Assembly (NCBI GenBank): GCA_900313745.1
Contig: OMSM01000222.1
Span: forward strand, 1 to 12,443
Source of the DNA: an uncultured Lachnospiraceae bacterium
GTDB lineage: Bacteria > Bacillota > Clostridia > Lachnospirales > Lachnospiraceae
DNA length: 12,443 bases
Direction of reading: 5' to 3'
Below the pieces are notes generated by a model, which ran no database searches, was not told the origin of the DNA, and saw nothing but the letters and a program-made list of their open reading frames with translations. This document shows, one piece after another, positions 6,597-12,443 of this stretch. The translations under genes and the position numbers were made by a program. The number at the start of each line of letters is the position of its first letter. Within the stretch, counting starts at the first letter, position 1.

Positions 6597-8009
6597 TTAG
6601 ACCGTTCCGTGCTTTTTGTCGATGACCGTCTCCTTGGTAAAGAGAACCTCCAGAGCTCCGATCAGGTACTTGCGGAGATCAGCGGGCTCGACGATCTCGT
6701 CGACATAGCCGTGTGCGGCCGCGCTGTCGATGCTGTTCTGCAGGGCATCGTACTTCTTTGCGACCTCTGCCGTATCCTCGCCGTCCTTCGCCACGATCTT
6801 CGCCGCAAGCTTTGCATCCATCATGCCGATCCGTGCATTGGGAAGCGCGATGGTGATATCTGCGCCGGCAGCCCTGGAATTCATCACGGTATAGGCGCTG
6901 CCGAAGGCGGTGCCGGTGATGACGTTGACCTTCGGAACGGAAGCGTTCGCGAACGCGTAGGTCAGGCGGGCAGCCGCATCGGCGACGCGGGTCTCCTCCG
7001 CTGCCGTGGCGGCAAAACCGTTAACATTGGTGAAGCTGACTACAGGGATGTTGAAGGCATCGCAGAAGTTCACGAACTTCGCTGCCTTGTCGCATCCGCC
7101 GGAGGTCAGCACGGTGTCGAACTTTTCCGCCGCCTTGCCCTCTTCGTCATAAGAGACGGAGCGGTTGGCGACTACGCCGACTGTATTGCCGTTTAAGCGG
7201 ATAAGGCCGGCTGCCATCTCCTTCGCGAAATCCTTCTTGATCTCAAAGAACACGCCGTCGTCCGCAATGTCCGCAAGAAAAACGGAGGGATCGCCGATCC
7301 CCGCCTCCGCTGCTTCACAGGCCCTGTTCAGGTCGTCGGAGCAGTCCTCAAACGCACTGTCCTCGTTGTTGGAGGGAAGCATTGCGACAAGGCTGCGGAT
7401 GCCTTCAAGCACCTCTGCCTCGGATCCGGTCACGTCGACGTTGCCCGCCGCTGCCCTGACCTTCGCACCGGCAGTATCGTTCTTATCCTCGAAGTTGCCT
7501 GCGATGGCATTGGGAGCATTGACGAAGAGCTTGGCGTCATCCGCCATGAAGGTGAAATCGGTAAGTGCGGGGAAAAGGGAGAGACCGCCGCCGCAGTTGC
7601 CGAAGATCGCGGTAATCTGGGGAATCACACCGGATGCCTCTGCCTGCTTGGCGTAGATCATCGCCATCGCGTTCAGAGCGTCCGTGCCTTCCTGCAGGCG
7701 GAGACCGGCGGAGTCAATAAGGCCGATTACCGGTGCCCCGGTCTGGATCGCGAGATCATACAGGGCAGCGATCTTCTTCGCGTGCATCTCGCCGACAGAA
7801 CCGCCCAGCACGGCTGCGTCCTGGCTGTAGATGTAGACGAGGCTTCCGTCGATGACACCGTAGCCGGTAATCACACCATCGGAGGGCATCTGATTGGGGT
7901 TTTGATTGAAATCGGTAATCCTTGCGGTAACGCGCGCGCCGATCTCAACAAAACTGTTTTCATCGAGCACAGAAAGAATCCTCGTGCCCGCTTTTGCAGA
8001 ACTGTTCAT
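6597..8009 (-). CDS. MmdA/12S-like acyl-CoA carboxyltransferase subunit, divergent
   Basis: A 470-residue crotonase-fold carboxyltransferase with two half-domains, first gene of the operon. Family signatures: DGVITGYGVIDGSLVYIYSQD (44-64), LGGSVGEMHAKKI (68-80), SGVIPQITAIFGNCGGG (126-142) and VPKVNVITGTAFGSAYTVM (358-376). It should exchange carboxyl groups between an acyl-CoA and biotin. Oddities: the usual SGGAR of oxyanion hole 1 is SAGLR (100-104), the AGGA of the next loop is GGGL (140-143), the usual DVPGF is NVNGF (328-332), and the GGA of the second hole is GSA (370-372). It is also shorter than MmdA (about 510), lacking the N-terminal KLTARER segment. The start is the ATG at 8009 with GGAGG eight bases upstream; an ATG six codons earlier has no such site. 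The acyl-CoA substrate is not determinable; malonyl-, methylmalonyl- or glutaconyl-CoA are options. Confidence 0.85.
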   Translation of the reverse strand: MNSSAKAGTRILSVLDENSFVEIGARVTARITDFNQNPNQMPSDGVITGYGVIDGSLVYIYSQDAAVLGGSVGEMHAKKIAALYDLAIQTGAPVIGLIDSAGLRLQEGTDALNAMAMIYAKQAEASGVIPQITAIFGNCGGGLSLFPALTDFTFMADDAKLFVNAPNAIAGNFEDKNDTAGAKVRAAAGNVDVTGSEAEVLEGIRSLVAMLPSNNEDSAFEDCSDDLNRACEAAEAGIGDPSVFLADIADDGVFFEIKKDFAKEMAAGLIRLNGNTVGVVANRSVSYDEEGKAAEKFDTVLTSGGCDKAAKFVNFCDAFNIPVVSFTNVNGFAATAAEETRVADAAARLTYAFANASVPKVNVITGTAFGSAYTVMNSRAAGADITIALPNARIGMMDAKLAAKIVAKDGEDTAEVAKKYDALQNSIDSAAAHGYVDEIVEPADLRKYLIGALEVLFTKETVIDKKHGTV

Positions 8010-8044
8010 ATTCCAGACCTCCATCATAATATGAATTGATGTAA

Positions 8045-8069
8045 ACGGAATTTACTAAGTTTATTCCGT
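8045..8069. promoter_or_regulatory. Palindrome downstream of the decarboxylase promoter, candidate operator
   Basis: A 25-base dyad from ACGGAAT to ATTCCGT in which 10 of 12 base pairs match. It covers about +10 to +34 relative to the predicted start, upstream of the ribosome binding site. Its shape suits a dimeric repressor; a 5' leader hairpin is the alternative. No regulator gene in the window is clearly tied to it. Confidence 0.5.
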
Positions 8070-8077
8070 AATCGCGC

Positions 8078-8112
8078 TTTTTAGAGTATAGCATGTTTTT
8101 TTTCAATGTACA
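8078..8112 (-). promoter_or_regulatory. Promoter of the five-gene decarboxylase operon
   Basis: On the minus strand an extended -10 TGCTATACT occupies 8093-8085. A moderate -35 TGTACA (8112-8107) is 16 bases upstream. The predicted start is near 8079, giving a leader of about 70 bases. The site sits between the scpB terminator and the first operon gene, the only place a promoter for the cluster is expected. Confidence 0.7.
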
Positions 8113-8136
8113 GATTATCCTGATACATTTTTAACG

Positions 8137-8180
8137 CAAAAGAAACGGGCAGATACAATAAGAAGTACTGTCCCGTTTCC
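8137..8180 (-). terminator. Rho-independent terminator after scpB
   Basis: On the minus strand GAAACGGG and CCCGTTTC (8179-8172 and 8149-8142) pair. The stem continues inward through CAG/CTG and TAC/GTA with single-base bulges and a short A/T-rich loop, and TTTT follows. It lies 22 bases after the scpB stop. Confidence 0.85.
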
Positions 8181-8201
8181 TTGTATACAACATATGGATT
8201 A

Positions 8202-8981
8202 TCAGATACCGAGCCTGGTGTTTACCTCCTGCTCCGCTTCCGTTTTGAACTCCTCGATCTCCACGGGGGAGAGCATGGGAAGATCCTCTACGGATCTTAC
8301 TCCGAACGAGCGAAGGAACTGCTCCGTCGTCCCGAAGAGAATCGGCCTTCCCGGGGCTTCCTTTCTTCCGAGCTCGGCGATGAGCCCGTAGCTCAGGAGC
8401 CTGTCGACGGCGAAATCGCTGTTCACTCCCCTTATGGACTCAATGTCCGACTTCGTTACCGGCTGCTTGTACGCTATGATGGACAGCGTCTCCAGCACGG
8501 AATCGGAGAGCTTGAGCTTCTTCGGGGTCTGGGCGATTTTTATCAGTATTCCGTACATATCCGGCTTGGTGCACAGTTGAAGCGCATTCTCCAGCCGGAC
8601 AAGCTTGATCCCGTATTCCTCACCGGAATAGCGGGCCAGGAGCCTCTCTGCAGACTCCTCCACCCTGTTAGCGGGGACATCAAGCGCCTTTGCGATATCC
8701 GCGATCTCCACCGACTCCCCCATGGTGAACAGGATGGCCTCGATCGCGGCGTCAATGCCGGAATCGGTAAGCTCCGCCTCTTCCTCCGCGTTCTCACCGG
8801 AAGATGGCTCCGCATTCTCCCCGGAAGCGGATTCTGCGTTTTCCCCGGCGGCATCCGGAACCGCAGTATTCTCCTCCTTATCCGGAAGCATCTCCCCGCC
8901 CGAGGTCTGTCCGATGACCTCCCCCTCCCGGATAATCAGCTCGCTCTGCTGTTCATTTGTTTCAACTGCGCGATTATTCAC
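8202..8981 (-). CDS. scpB: Segregation and condensation protein B (ScpB) with acidic N-terminal extension
   Basis: A 259-residue ScpB, which binds the ScpA kleisin as a dimer in the Smc-ScpAB condensin. The canonical two-winged-helix core starts near residue 75 with SGIDAAIEAILFTMGE and runs to about 245. It includes the conserved ETLSIIAYKQPVTKSDIESI and the second wing with RPILFGTTEQFL. The first 74 residues are extra: strongly acidic, low complexity, with three GENAE units at 46-50, 54-58 and 62-66. The likely start is a GTG at 8981 with GGAGG only four bases away, a tight spacing. No better start is seen before Met31. It lies 71 bases after scpA and closes the operon. Confidence 0.92.
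   Translation of the reverse strand: MNNRAVETNEQQSELIIREGEVIGQTSGGEMLPDKEENTAVPDAAGENAESASGENAEPSSGENAEEEAELTDSGIDAAIEAILFTMGESVEIADIAKALDVPANRVEESAERLLARYSGEEYGIKLVRLENALQLCTKPDMYGILIKIAQTPKKLKLSDSVLETLSIIAYKQPVTKSDIESIRGVNSDFAVDRLLSYGLIAELGRKEAPGRPILFGTTEQFLRSFGVRSVEDLPMLSPVEIEEFKTEAEQEVNTRLGI
8784..8846 (-). repeat. Imperfect 24-base tandem repeat within scpB
   Basis: Three in-frame units encode GENAE at an eight-residue period in the N-terminal extension of ScpB. The DNA units share the TTCTC(A/C)CCGGAAG-like pattern on the plus strand but have drifted. Such short coding repeats can vary in copy number between strains. Confidence 0.65.
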
Positions 8982-9052
8982 ACTGCCTCCGCGGCACTTG
9001 GCCGCTTACACTCTTCGCCTTTATAACTTTTGGGACCGTGCGGCCCCGCGGA

Positions 9053-9841
9053 TTACTCCTCTCCCCCGATGTCGGAGAGATCGAACTCCGTCTCCGCTCC
9101 TTCGTGGTACTCGAGGGAAATGCTCCCGAAAAGCTCCTCCTGCCGGAGCGTTACCTCGCCTGTCCTCATCATCTCAAGCACCACGAGGAAGGTGACAATC
9201 ACCTCCGCCCTGCTCTCCGCGTGCTCAAGGAGCGAGGTGAAATCAGTGAAGTGCTGTGCCTTCAGGACATTTCTTATATGAAGTGTCCTCGCACCGATAT
9301 CCACCTCTTCCTTCTCAATGCGCCCGAATGAGCTCCTGACCGGATCCACCCTGTCTTTCTTCCGGCGGAGGACCTCCTGGAAAAGCGCATTAAGCGTCTG
9401 AAGGGTGTTGTCGCCGATAAGTGCCTTATAATCGATCGGCGCTTCGTATTCCGCAACCTCCCTCGGCAGGTTCTTCCTGCGGAACACCTGCAGGGAAGCT
9501 TCACCTGCCCTGTCCTTAAGCGCGAAGGACATGGTCTTGTACATCTTGTACTCGAGGAGCTTCTCCACCAGTTCTTCCCTGGGATCCTCCTCCTCTCCCT
9601 CCTCGTTGACTTCCCTGGGAAGGAGCATCCGGCACTTGATGTCGATCAGCGTGGCGGCCATGACCAGGAATTCGCTGGCGGTATTCATATCCTCCATATC
9701 CATGTCGCGGATATACTCGAGGTACTGGTCCGTTATATCGGCGATAGGGATATCGTAAATATCAATCTTGTTGATGGTGATCAGGTGCAGCAGCAGGTCC
9801 AGAGGCCCCTCGAAGACCTGAAGCTTCACGGGAATAGCCAT
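9053..9841 (-). CDS. scpA: Segregation and condensation protein A (ScpA, kleisin)
   Basis: A 262-residue ScpA, the kleisin that bridges the Smc heads in the bacterial condensin that organises and segregates chromosomes. The N-terminal helical domain opens with the classical VFEGPLDLLLHLI (9-21), followed by IDIYDIPIADITDQYLEYI and ASEFLVMAATLIDIKCRMLLP. A charged linker (Glu-rich, about 78-90) leads through the middle region to the C-terminal winged helix. There VIVTFLVVLEMMRTGEV matches the Smc-head-binding region. Length is normal for the family. AAGGA precedes the ATG by about six bases. It starts 22 bases after the metallophosphoesterase stop and precedes scpB, the common Firmicutes pairing. 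No smc gene is in the window. Confidence 0.97.
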   Translation of the reverse strand: MAIPVKLQVFEGPLDLLLHLITINKIDIYDIPIADITDQYLEYIRDMDMEDMNTASEFLVMAATLIDIKCRMLLPREVNEEGEEEDPREELVEKLLEYKMYKTMSFALKDRAGEASLQVFRRKNLPREVAEYEAPIDYKALIGDNTLQTLNALFQEVLRRKKDRVDPVRSSFGRIEKEEVDIGARTLHIRNVLKAQHFTDFTSLLEHAESRAEVIVTFLVVLEMMRTGEVTLRQEELFGSISLEYHEGAETEFDLSDIGGEE

Positions 9842-9863
9842 AGATTTTCCTTTTCTGATTCTG

Positions 9864-10727
9864 CTAATTTTCGGGAATTACGCGGATGACCGAGAGCTCC
9901 GGAGGATTGTTGATCCTGAAGGGAACCGTGTGCCCTCCGAGGCCGCAGCTGACGATAAGCGTACAGTCCTTTCCCTCCCGTCCCTTAAGCCTGTACAGCC
10001 CGTCGCTGTACCTCGGGAAAAACTCAGGATCCGGCGAAAGCACTCCGCCCACGCCGGGAAGGCGCATCACACCGCCGTGCAGGTGCCCGGAAAGAATAAG
10101 GTCCGCTCCCCAGGAGGCTACCGCGTCGGAGTATCTCGGGTGGTGGGAAAGTACTATCGTAAAAACTCTCCCGTCCGGACTGCCAAGATGCTCCCTCACG
10201 TAGTCCTCGCCGAAGCGTGCGTACCGGAACTTGCGGTAATAATCCCCGTCAATGTCAAATCCGTATATCTCCGCCTTTCCTCCGCCCTGCGGGGAAAAAC
10301 TCCCATGGCTGTCAACGAGCAGCTCCGCCCCGGCTTCCGACAGCGCTCCCGCAAGTTCTTTTCCGGCTTCGGCGAAGACCAGTTCAGACTCCTCATCCCG
10401 CGGAGTAATGATCTGGCTCTCATGATTTCCGGGGGCGAAATACACCGGGAAACTGCCGGACAGCGCCCGGGTGAGCCTCACGGCGTTCCGGTACCAGCCG
10501 CCGCCCTTTGCCCCGGACTTCAGTTCCTTATATGCGTCGGAAACGACAAGCATGTCGCCGCCGATCAGCACAGCGTCAGGCCTTAGGCGGATCACAGCCT
10601 CGACAAGATCCCGGTTGTCCTCCCCGAACTCGCTCCTGTGAAGATCGGTGAGAAAGGCAAACAAAAGCGGGGCATCGACCTTATTCGTTCGTACCGTATA
10701 TTCTCTCTCGACAAAGCTCTTCTTCAT
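9864..10727 (-). CDS. Calcineurin-like metallophosphoesterase, YkuE/YaeI-like, soluble
   Basis: A 287-residue binuclear metallophosphoesterase. Motifs in order: LTDLH (Asp28, His30), GGDM (Asp58), GNHES (Asn101, His102), LSHHP (His195), and SGHLHGG (His215, His217). The full set of metal ligands and the catalytic His are present, so it should be active. YkuE-like relatives often have an N-terminal membrane or export segment and act near lipids or the wall. None is visible here, so it looks cytosolic. The substrate is unknown. I chose the ATG at 10727 because the family's first strand begins close after it. The ribosome binding site is poor (GGGACAG right before ATG). The frame stays open upstream to 10955, but that stretch is antisense-frame noise over rpsU. 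It lies 30 bases after the rpsU terminator and 22 bases before scpA. Confidence 0.88.
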   Translation of the reverse strand: MKKSFVEREYTVRTNKVDAPLLFAFLTDLHRSEFGEDNRDLVEAVIRLRPDAVLIGGDMLVVSDAYKELKSGAKGGGWYRNAVRLTRALSGSFPVYFAPGNHESQIITPRDEESELVFAEAGKELAGALSEAGAELLVDSHGSFSPQGGGKAEIYGFDIDGDYYRKFRYARFGEDYVREHLGSPDGRVFTIVLSHHPRYSDAVASWGADLILSGHLHGGVMRLPGVGGVLSPDPEFFPRYSDGLYRLKGREGKDCTLIVSCGLGGHTVPFRINNPPELSVIRVIPEN

Positions 10728-10757
10728 CTGTCCCGGGACGCTTAAGCATGAGCAAAG

Positions 10758-10789
10758 CAAAAGCCCTTGATCTGAACCAAGGGCTTTTG
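10758..10789 (-). terminator. Intrinsic terminator/attenuator after rpsU
   Basis: A perfect 12-base-pair stem (10758-10769 with 10778-10789) and an eight-base loop. The 3' arm on the minus strand ends CTTTTG, followed by CTTTG. It begins 14 bases after the rpsU stop. The next gene starts only 30 bases further on, so partial read-through may feed the metallophosphoesterase-scpAB genes. Confidence 0.88.
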
Positions 10790-10803
10790 TTAATGGCACT
10801 GAA

Positions 10804-10980
10804 TCAGTTATACTTGCGCTTTCTTGCCGCTTCAGACTTCTTCTTGCGTCTGACACTGGGCTTCTCGTAATGCTCTCTCTTGCGGATTTCCTGCTGGATA
10901 CCCGCCTTCGCGCAGCTTCTCTTGAAGCGACGCAGCGCGCTGTCCAGAGACTCATTCTCTTTTACGATTACGCTCGACAT
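10804..10980 (-). CDS. rpsU: 30S ribosomal protein S21
   Basis: A small, complete 58-residue gene. The protein begins MSSVIVKENESLDSALRRF, continues K-R-S-C-A-K-A-G, and ends with the basic tail HYEKPSVRRKKKSEAARKRK followed by Tyr-Asn. This is bacterial S21 over its whole length. S21 binds the 30S platform near the 3' end of 16S rRNA and helps mRNA selection. The ATG has a strong GGAGG eight bases upstream. The gene is flanked by its own promoter just after alaS and by its own terminator, as expected for a highly expressed ribosomal protein. Transcription entering from alaS may add to it, since I see no terminator between them. Confidence 0.97.
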   Translation of the reverse strand: MSSVIVKENESLDSALRRFKRSCAKAGIQQEIRKREHYEKPSVRRKKKSEAARKRKYN

Positions 10981-11049
10981 CTGCTCACCCTCCCTTCAGT
11001 CCCTTCAGATGACTGATCGGGTTAATTATGTGCAGTCTTTCTGACACAC

Positions 11050-11084
11050 AAAAAATATAATAGCACACACCTGCCATATGTCAA
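11050..11084 (-). promoter_or_regulatory. Strong sigma-A-type promoter of rpsU
   Basis: On the minus strand a consensus -35 TTGACA (11084-11079) is followed, after 16 bases, by -10 TATTAT (11062-11057) with an extended TGC in front. The predicted start near 11050 gives a leader of about 70 bases. The -35 begins seven bases after the alaS stop codon. Confidence 0.85.
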
Positions 11085-11090
11085 GGATAT

Positions 11091-12443
11091 TTAATCCCTG
11101 ATCTGCGATGCAAGTGCTTCCGGCGCCGCCTTGATGAGGTCAGGAATGCCCGCGGGATTCTTCCCGCCCGCCTGGGCCATCCCCGGCTTGCCGCCGCCAC
11201 CGCCGCCGACCATGGAGGCGAGCGACTTGATCAGATTTCCTGCGTGCGCGCCCTTCGCCAGTGCTTTCTCACCGGCCATGACGATGAGGTTGACCTTTCC
11301 GTCCTTGTCGGAAGCAAGGACAACTACGCCGTCTCCGATCTTGTTCTTCAGCTCGTCGCCAAGCTCACGCAGTCCTGTCATGTCCACGCCGGGAACAGAG
11401 ACCGCGATGAAGGGAACACCCTTCACTTCAATCCTGCTGTCAAGGACGGAGCCCAGCGCGTCGTGAGCCGCCTTGCTCTTTAAGGACTCGTTCTCGCTCC
11501 TTAACTCCTTTATCTCCGCGTTCATCTTCTCCAGGCGCTCGATAAGGTCAGCGGGAGTCGACTTCACGAGCCTTGCCGCCTCCTCGAGCTTCTCCTCGAG
11601 ATTATTGAGGTACTCGGTCACATTCGTTCCGGTGATCGCCTCAATCCTTCTCGTCCCGGCGGCGATGCCGCTCTCGGAGAGGATGCGGAAACTCATGATC
11701 TCCCCGGTGGTGCCGACGTGCGTTCCGCCGCAGAGTTCTTTGGAGAAGCCGCCCATGGAAACCACTCGCACCTCGCTGCCGTACTTCTCGCCGAAGAGGG
11801 CCATTGCTCCGCTCTTCTTCGCCTCGTCGATGCCCATGACCTCGGTGCTGACCTTAAGGTTGTCCGCGATCTTCTCGTTGACGATCTCCTCGACTCTGCG
11901 GATCTCCTCTCCGGTCATGGCTTCGCCGTGGGAGAAGTCGAAGCGGGTTCTCTCCGTGTCCTGGTAGGATCCGGCCTGCTCGACATGATCACCAAGCACC
12001 TGCCTTAAAGCGCTGTGGAGAAGATGTGTCGCCGAGTGGTTCCTGCAGGTCTTCGCGCGGGCCGCCCTGTCCACGGAAAGTACTGCCTTCTGGCCGGTGC
12101 TCACATGGCCGCGGAGGACTTTCCCCACATGGCCTGTCCTGCCGCCGGGAAGTTTAACCGCTTCCATAACCTCGAATTCGCCGCTCTTCGTCGTGATCGT
12201 TCCGATATCGCCCTTCTGGCCGCCCATTGTCGCATAGAACGGTGTCCTGGCCGTGACGATGGTTCCCTCCTCGCCCTCGGCTAGGCTCTCCTTCAGGCCT
12301 TCGGAATCCGCGGCCGCGGCGATCTCCGTCTCCTCCTCAAGCGAGGTATATCCGGTGAACTCCGTGGTCATCGAGGGATCAAGCTTTTCGAATACCGAGG
12401 AGCTCATGTTGAGTTTTGCGGAGAAATTCTGGCTGCTTCTCGC
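11091..12443 (-). CDS. alaS: Alanyl-tRNA synthetase, C-terminal half (5' end outside window)
   Basis: The last 450 codons of AlaRS, which charges tRNA-Ala and edits mischarged Ser and Gly. The aminoacylation core lies off the right edge. In local numbering from the edge, the editing domain shows MGGQKGD (73-79), the zinc-site pair HSATH (His136, His140) and CGGTH (Cys238, His242), plus ALFGEKYGSEVRVV (215-228). A coiled region (about 280-330) leads to the C-Ala/DHHA1 domain. It has a conserved end with a six-glycine run and KPGMAQAGGK. All editing ligands are present, so the editing half looks functional. The frame is open through the last 12 codons to the window edge. The stop is seven bases ahead of the rpsU promoter. 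Confidence 0.97.
   Translation of the reverse strand, partial: ARSSQNFSAKLNMSSSVFEKLDPSMTTEFTGYTSLEEETEIAAAADSEGLKESLAEGEEGTIVTARTPFYATMGGQKGDIGTITTKSGEFEVMEAVKLPGGRTGHVGKVLRGHVSTGQKAVLSVDRAARAKTCRNHSATHLLHSALRQVLGDHVEQAGSYQDTERTRFDFSHGEAMTGEEIRRVEEIVNEKIADNLKVSTEVMGIDEAKKSGAMALFGEKYGSEVRVVSMGGFSKELCGGTHVGTTGEIMSFRILSESGIAAGTRRIEAITGTNVTEYLNNLEEKLEEAARLVKSTPADLIERLEKMNAEIKELRSENESLKSKAAHDALGSVLDSRIEVKGVPFIAVSVPGVDMTGLRELGDELKNKIGDGVVVLASDKDGKVNLIVMAGEKALAKGAHAGNLIKSLASMVGGGGGGKPGMAQAGGKNPAGIPDLIKAAPEALASQIRD

Noticed and set aside
8010..8027. Earlier ATG starts for the MmdA-like gene
   Set aside because: They overlap the clear GGAGG site, which is correctly spaced for the ATG at 8009. No ribosome binding site precedes the earlier ATGs.
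10728..10955. In-frame upstream extension of the metallophosphoesterase to a 363-residue protein
   Set aside because: The extension overlaps rpsU in another frame and its terminator. Its sequence is Arg/Ser-rich with no family resemblance, and the enzyme's first strand begins just after the ATG at 10727.

Overview
The window comes from a Gram-positive, Clostridia-type genome, most likely a Lachnospiraceae relative. The base composition is moderately GC-rich by eye. Support for this placement is the AGGAGG-type ribosome binding sites, the separate small subunits of a Na+-pumping decarboxylase, a typical Firmicutes S21 protein, and an scpA-scpB pair. All genes that I can support lie on the minus strand, so transcription runs from high to low coordinates. 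Open frames on the plus strand all look like antisense shadows.

Right part (12443 to about 8137): the 3' half of alaS enters from the right edge. A strong sigma-A-type promoter just after its stop drives rpsU (S21), which ends in a clear intrinsic terminator. Right behind it come a cytosolic metallophosphoesterase, scpA and scpB, the last followed by another terminator. This is a housekeeping block: translation, then chromosome segregation.

Middle (about 8130 to 2441): a five-gene operon encodes a biotin-dependent, membrane-bound decarboxylase. Its order is an MmdA/12S-like carboxyltransferase, an OadG-like membrane anchor, a biotin carrier, the OadB-type Na+ pump and an OadA/5S-like carboxyltransferase without its own biotin domain. 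It has its own extended -10 promoter, with a palindrome just after the predicted transcription start, and a strong terminator at the end. Unusually, two different carboxyltransferases share one biotin carrier and one pump, and no biotin carboxylase is present. This set could work as a Na+-pumping oxaloacetate decarboxylase, as a transcarboxylase moving CO2 between a keto acid and an acyl-CoA, or both. The MmdA-like subunit departs from the usual motifs around both oxyanion holes, so its substrate is uncertain. A 216-base gap before the last gene holds a perfect 39-base direct repeat (two copies) and two stable hairpins.

Left part (about 2425 to 1): an OmpR-type response regulator and a VanS-like sensor kinase form a translationally linked pair, followed 33 bases later by the first 33 codons of hisH (histidine biosynthesis), cut by the left edge. 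No stretch over 300 bases lacks a gene.
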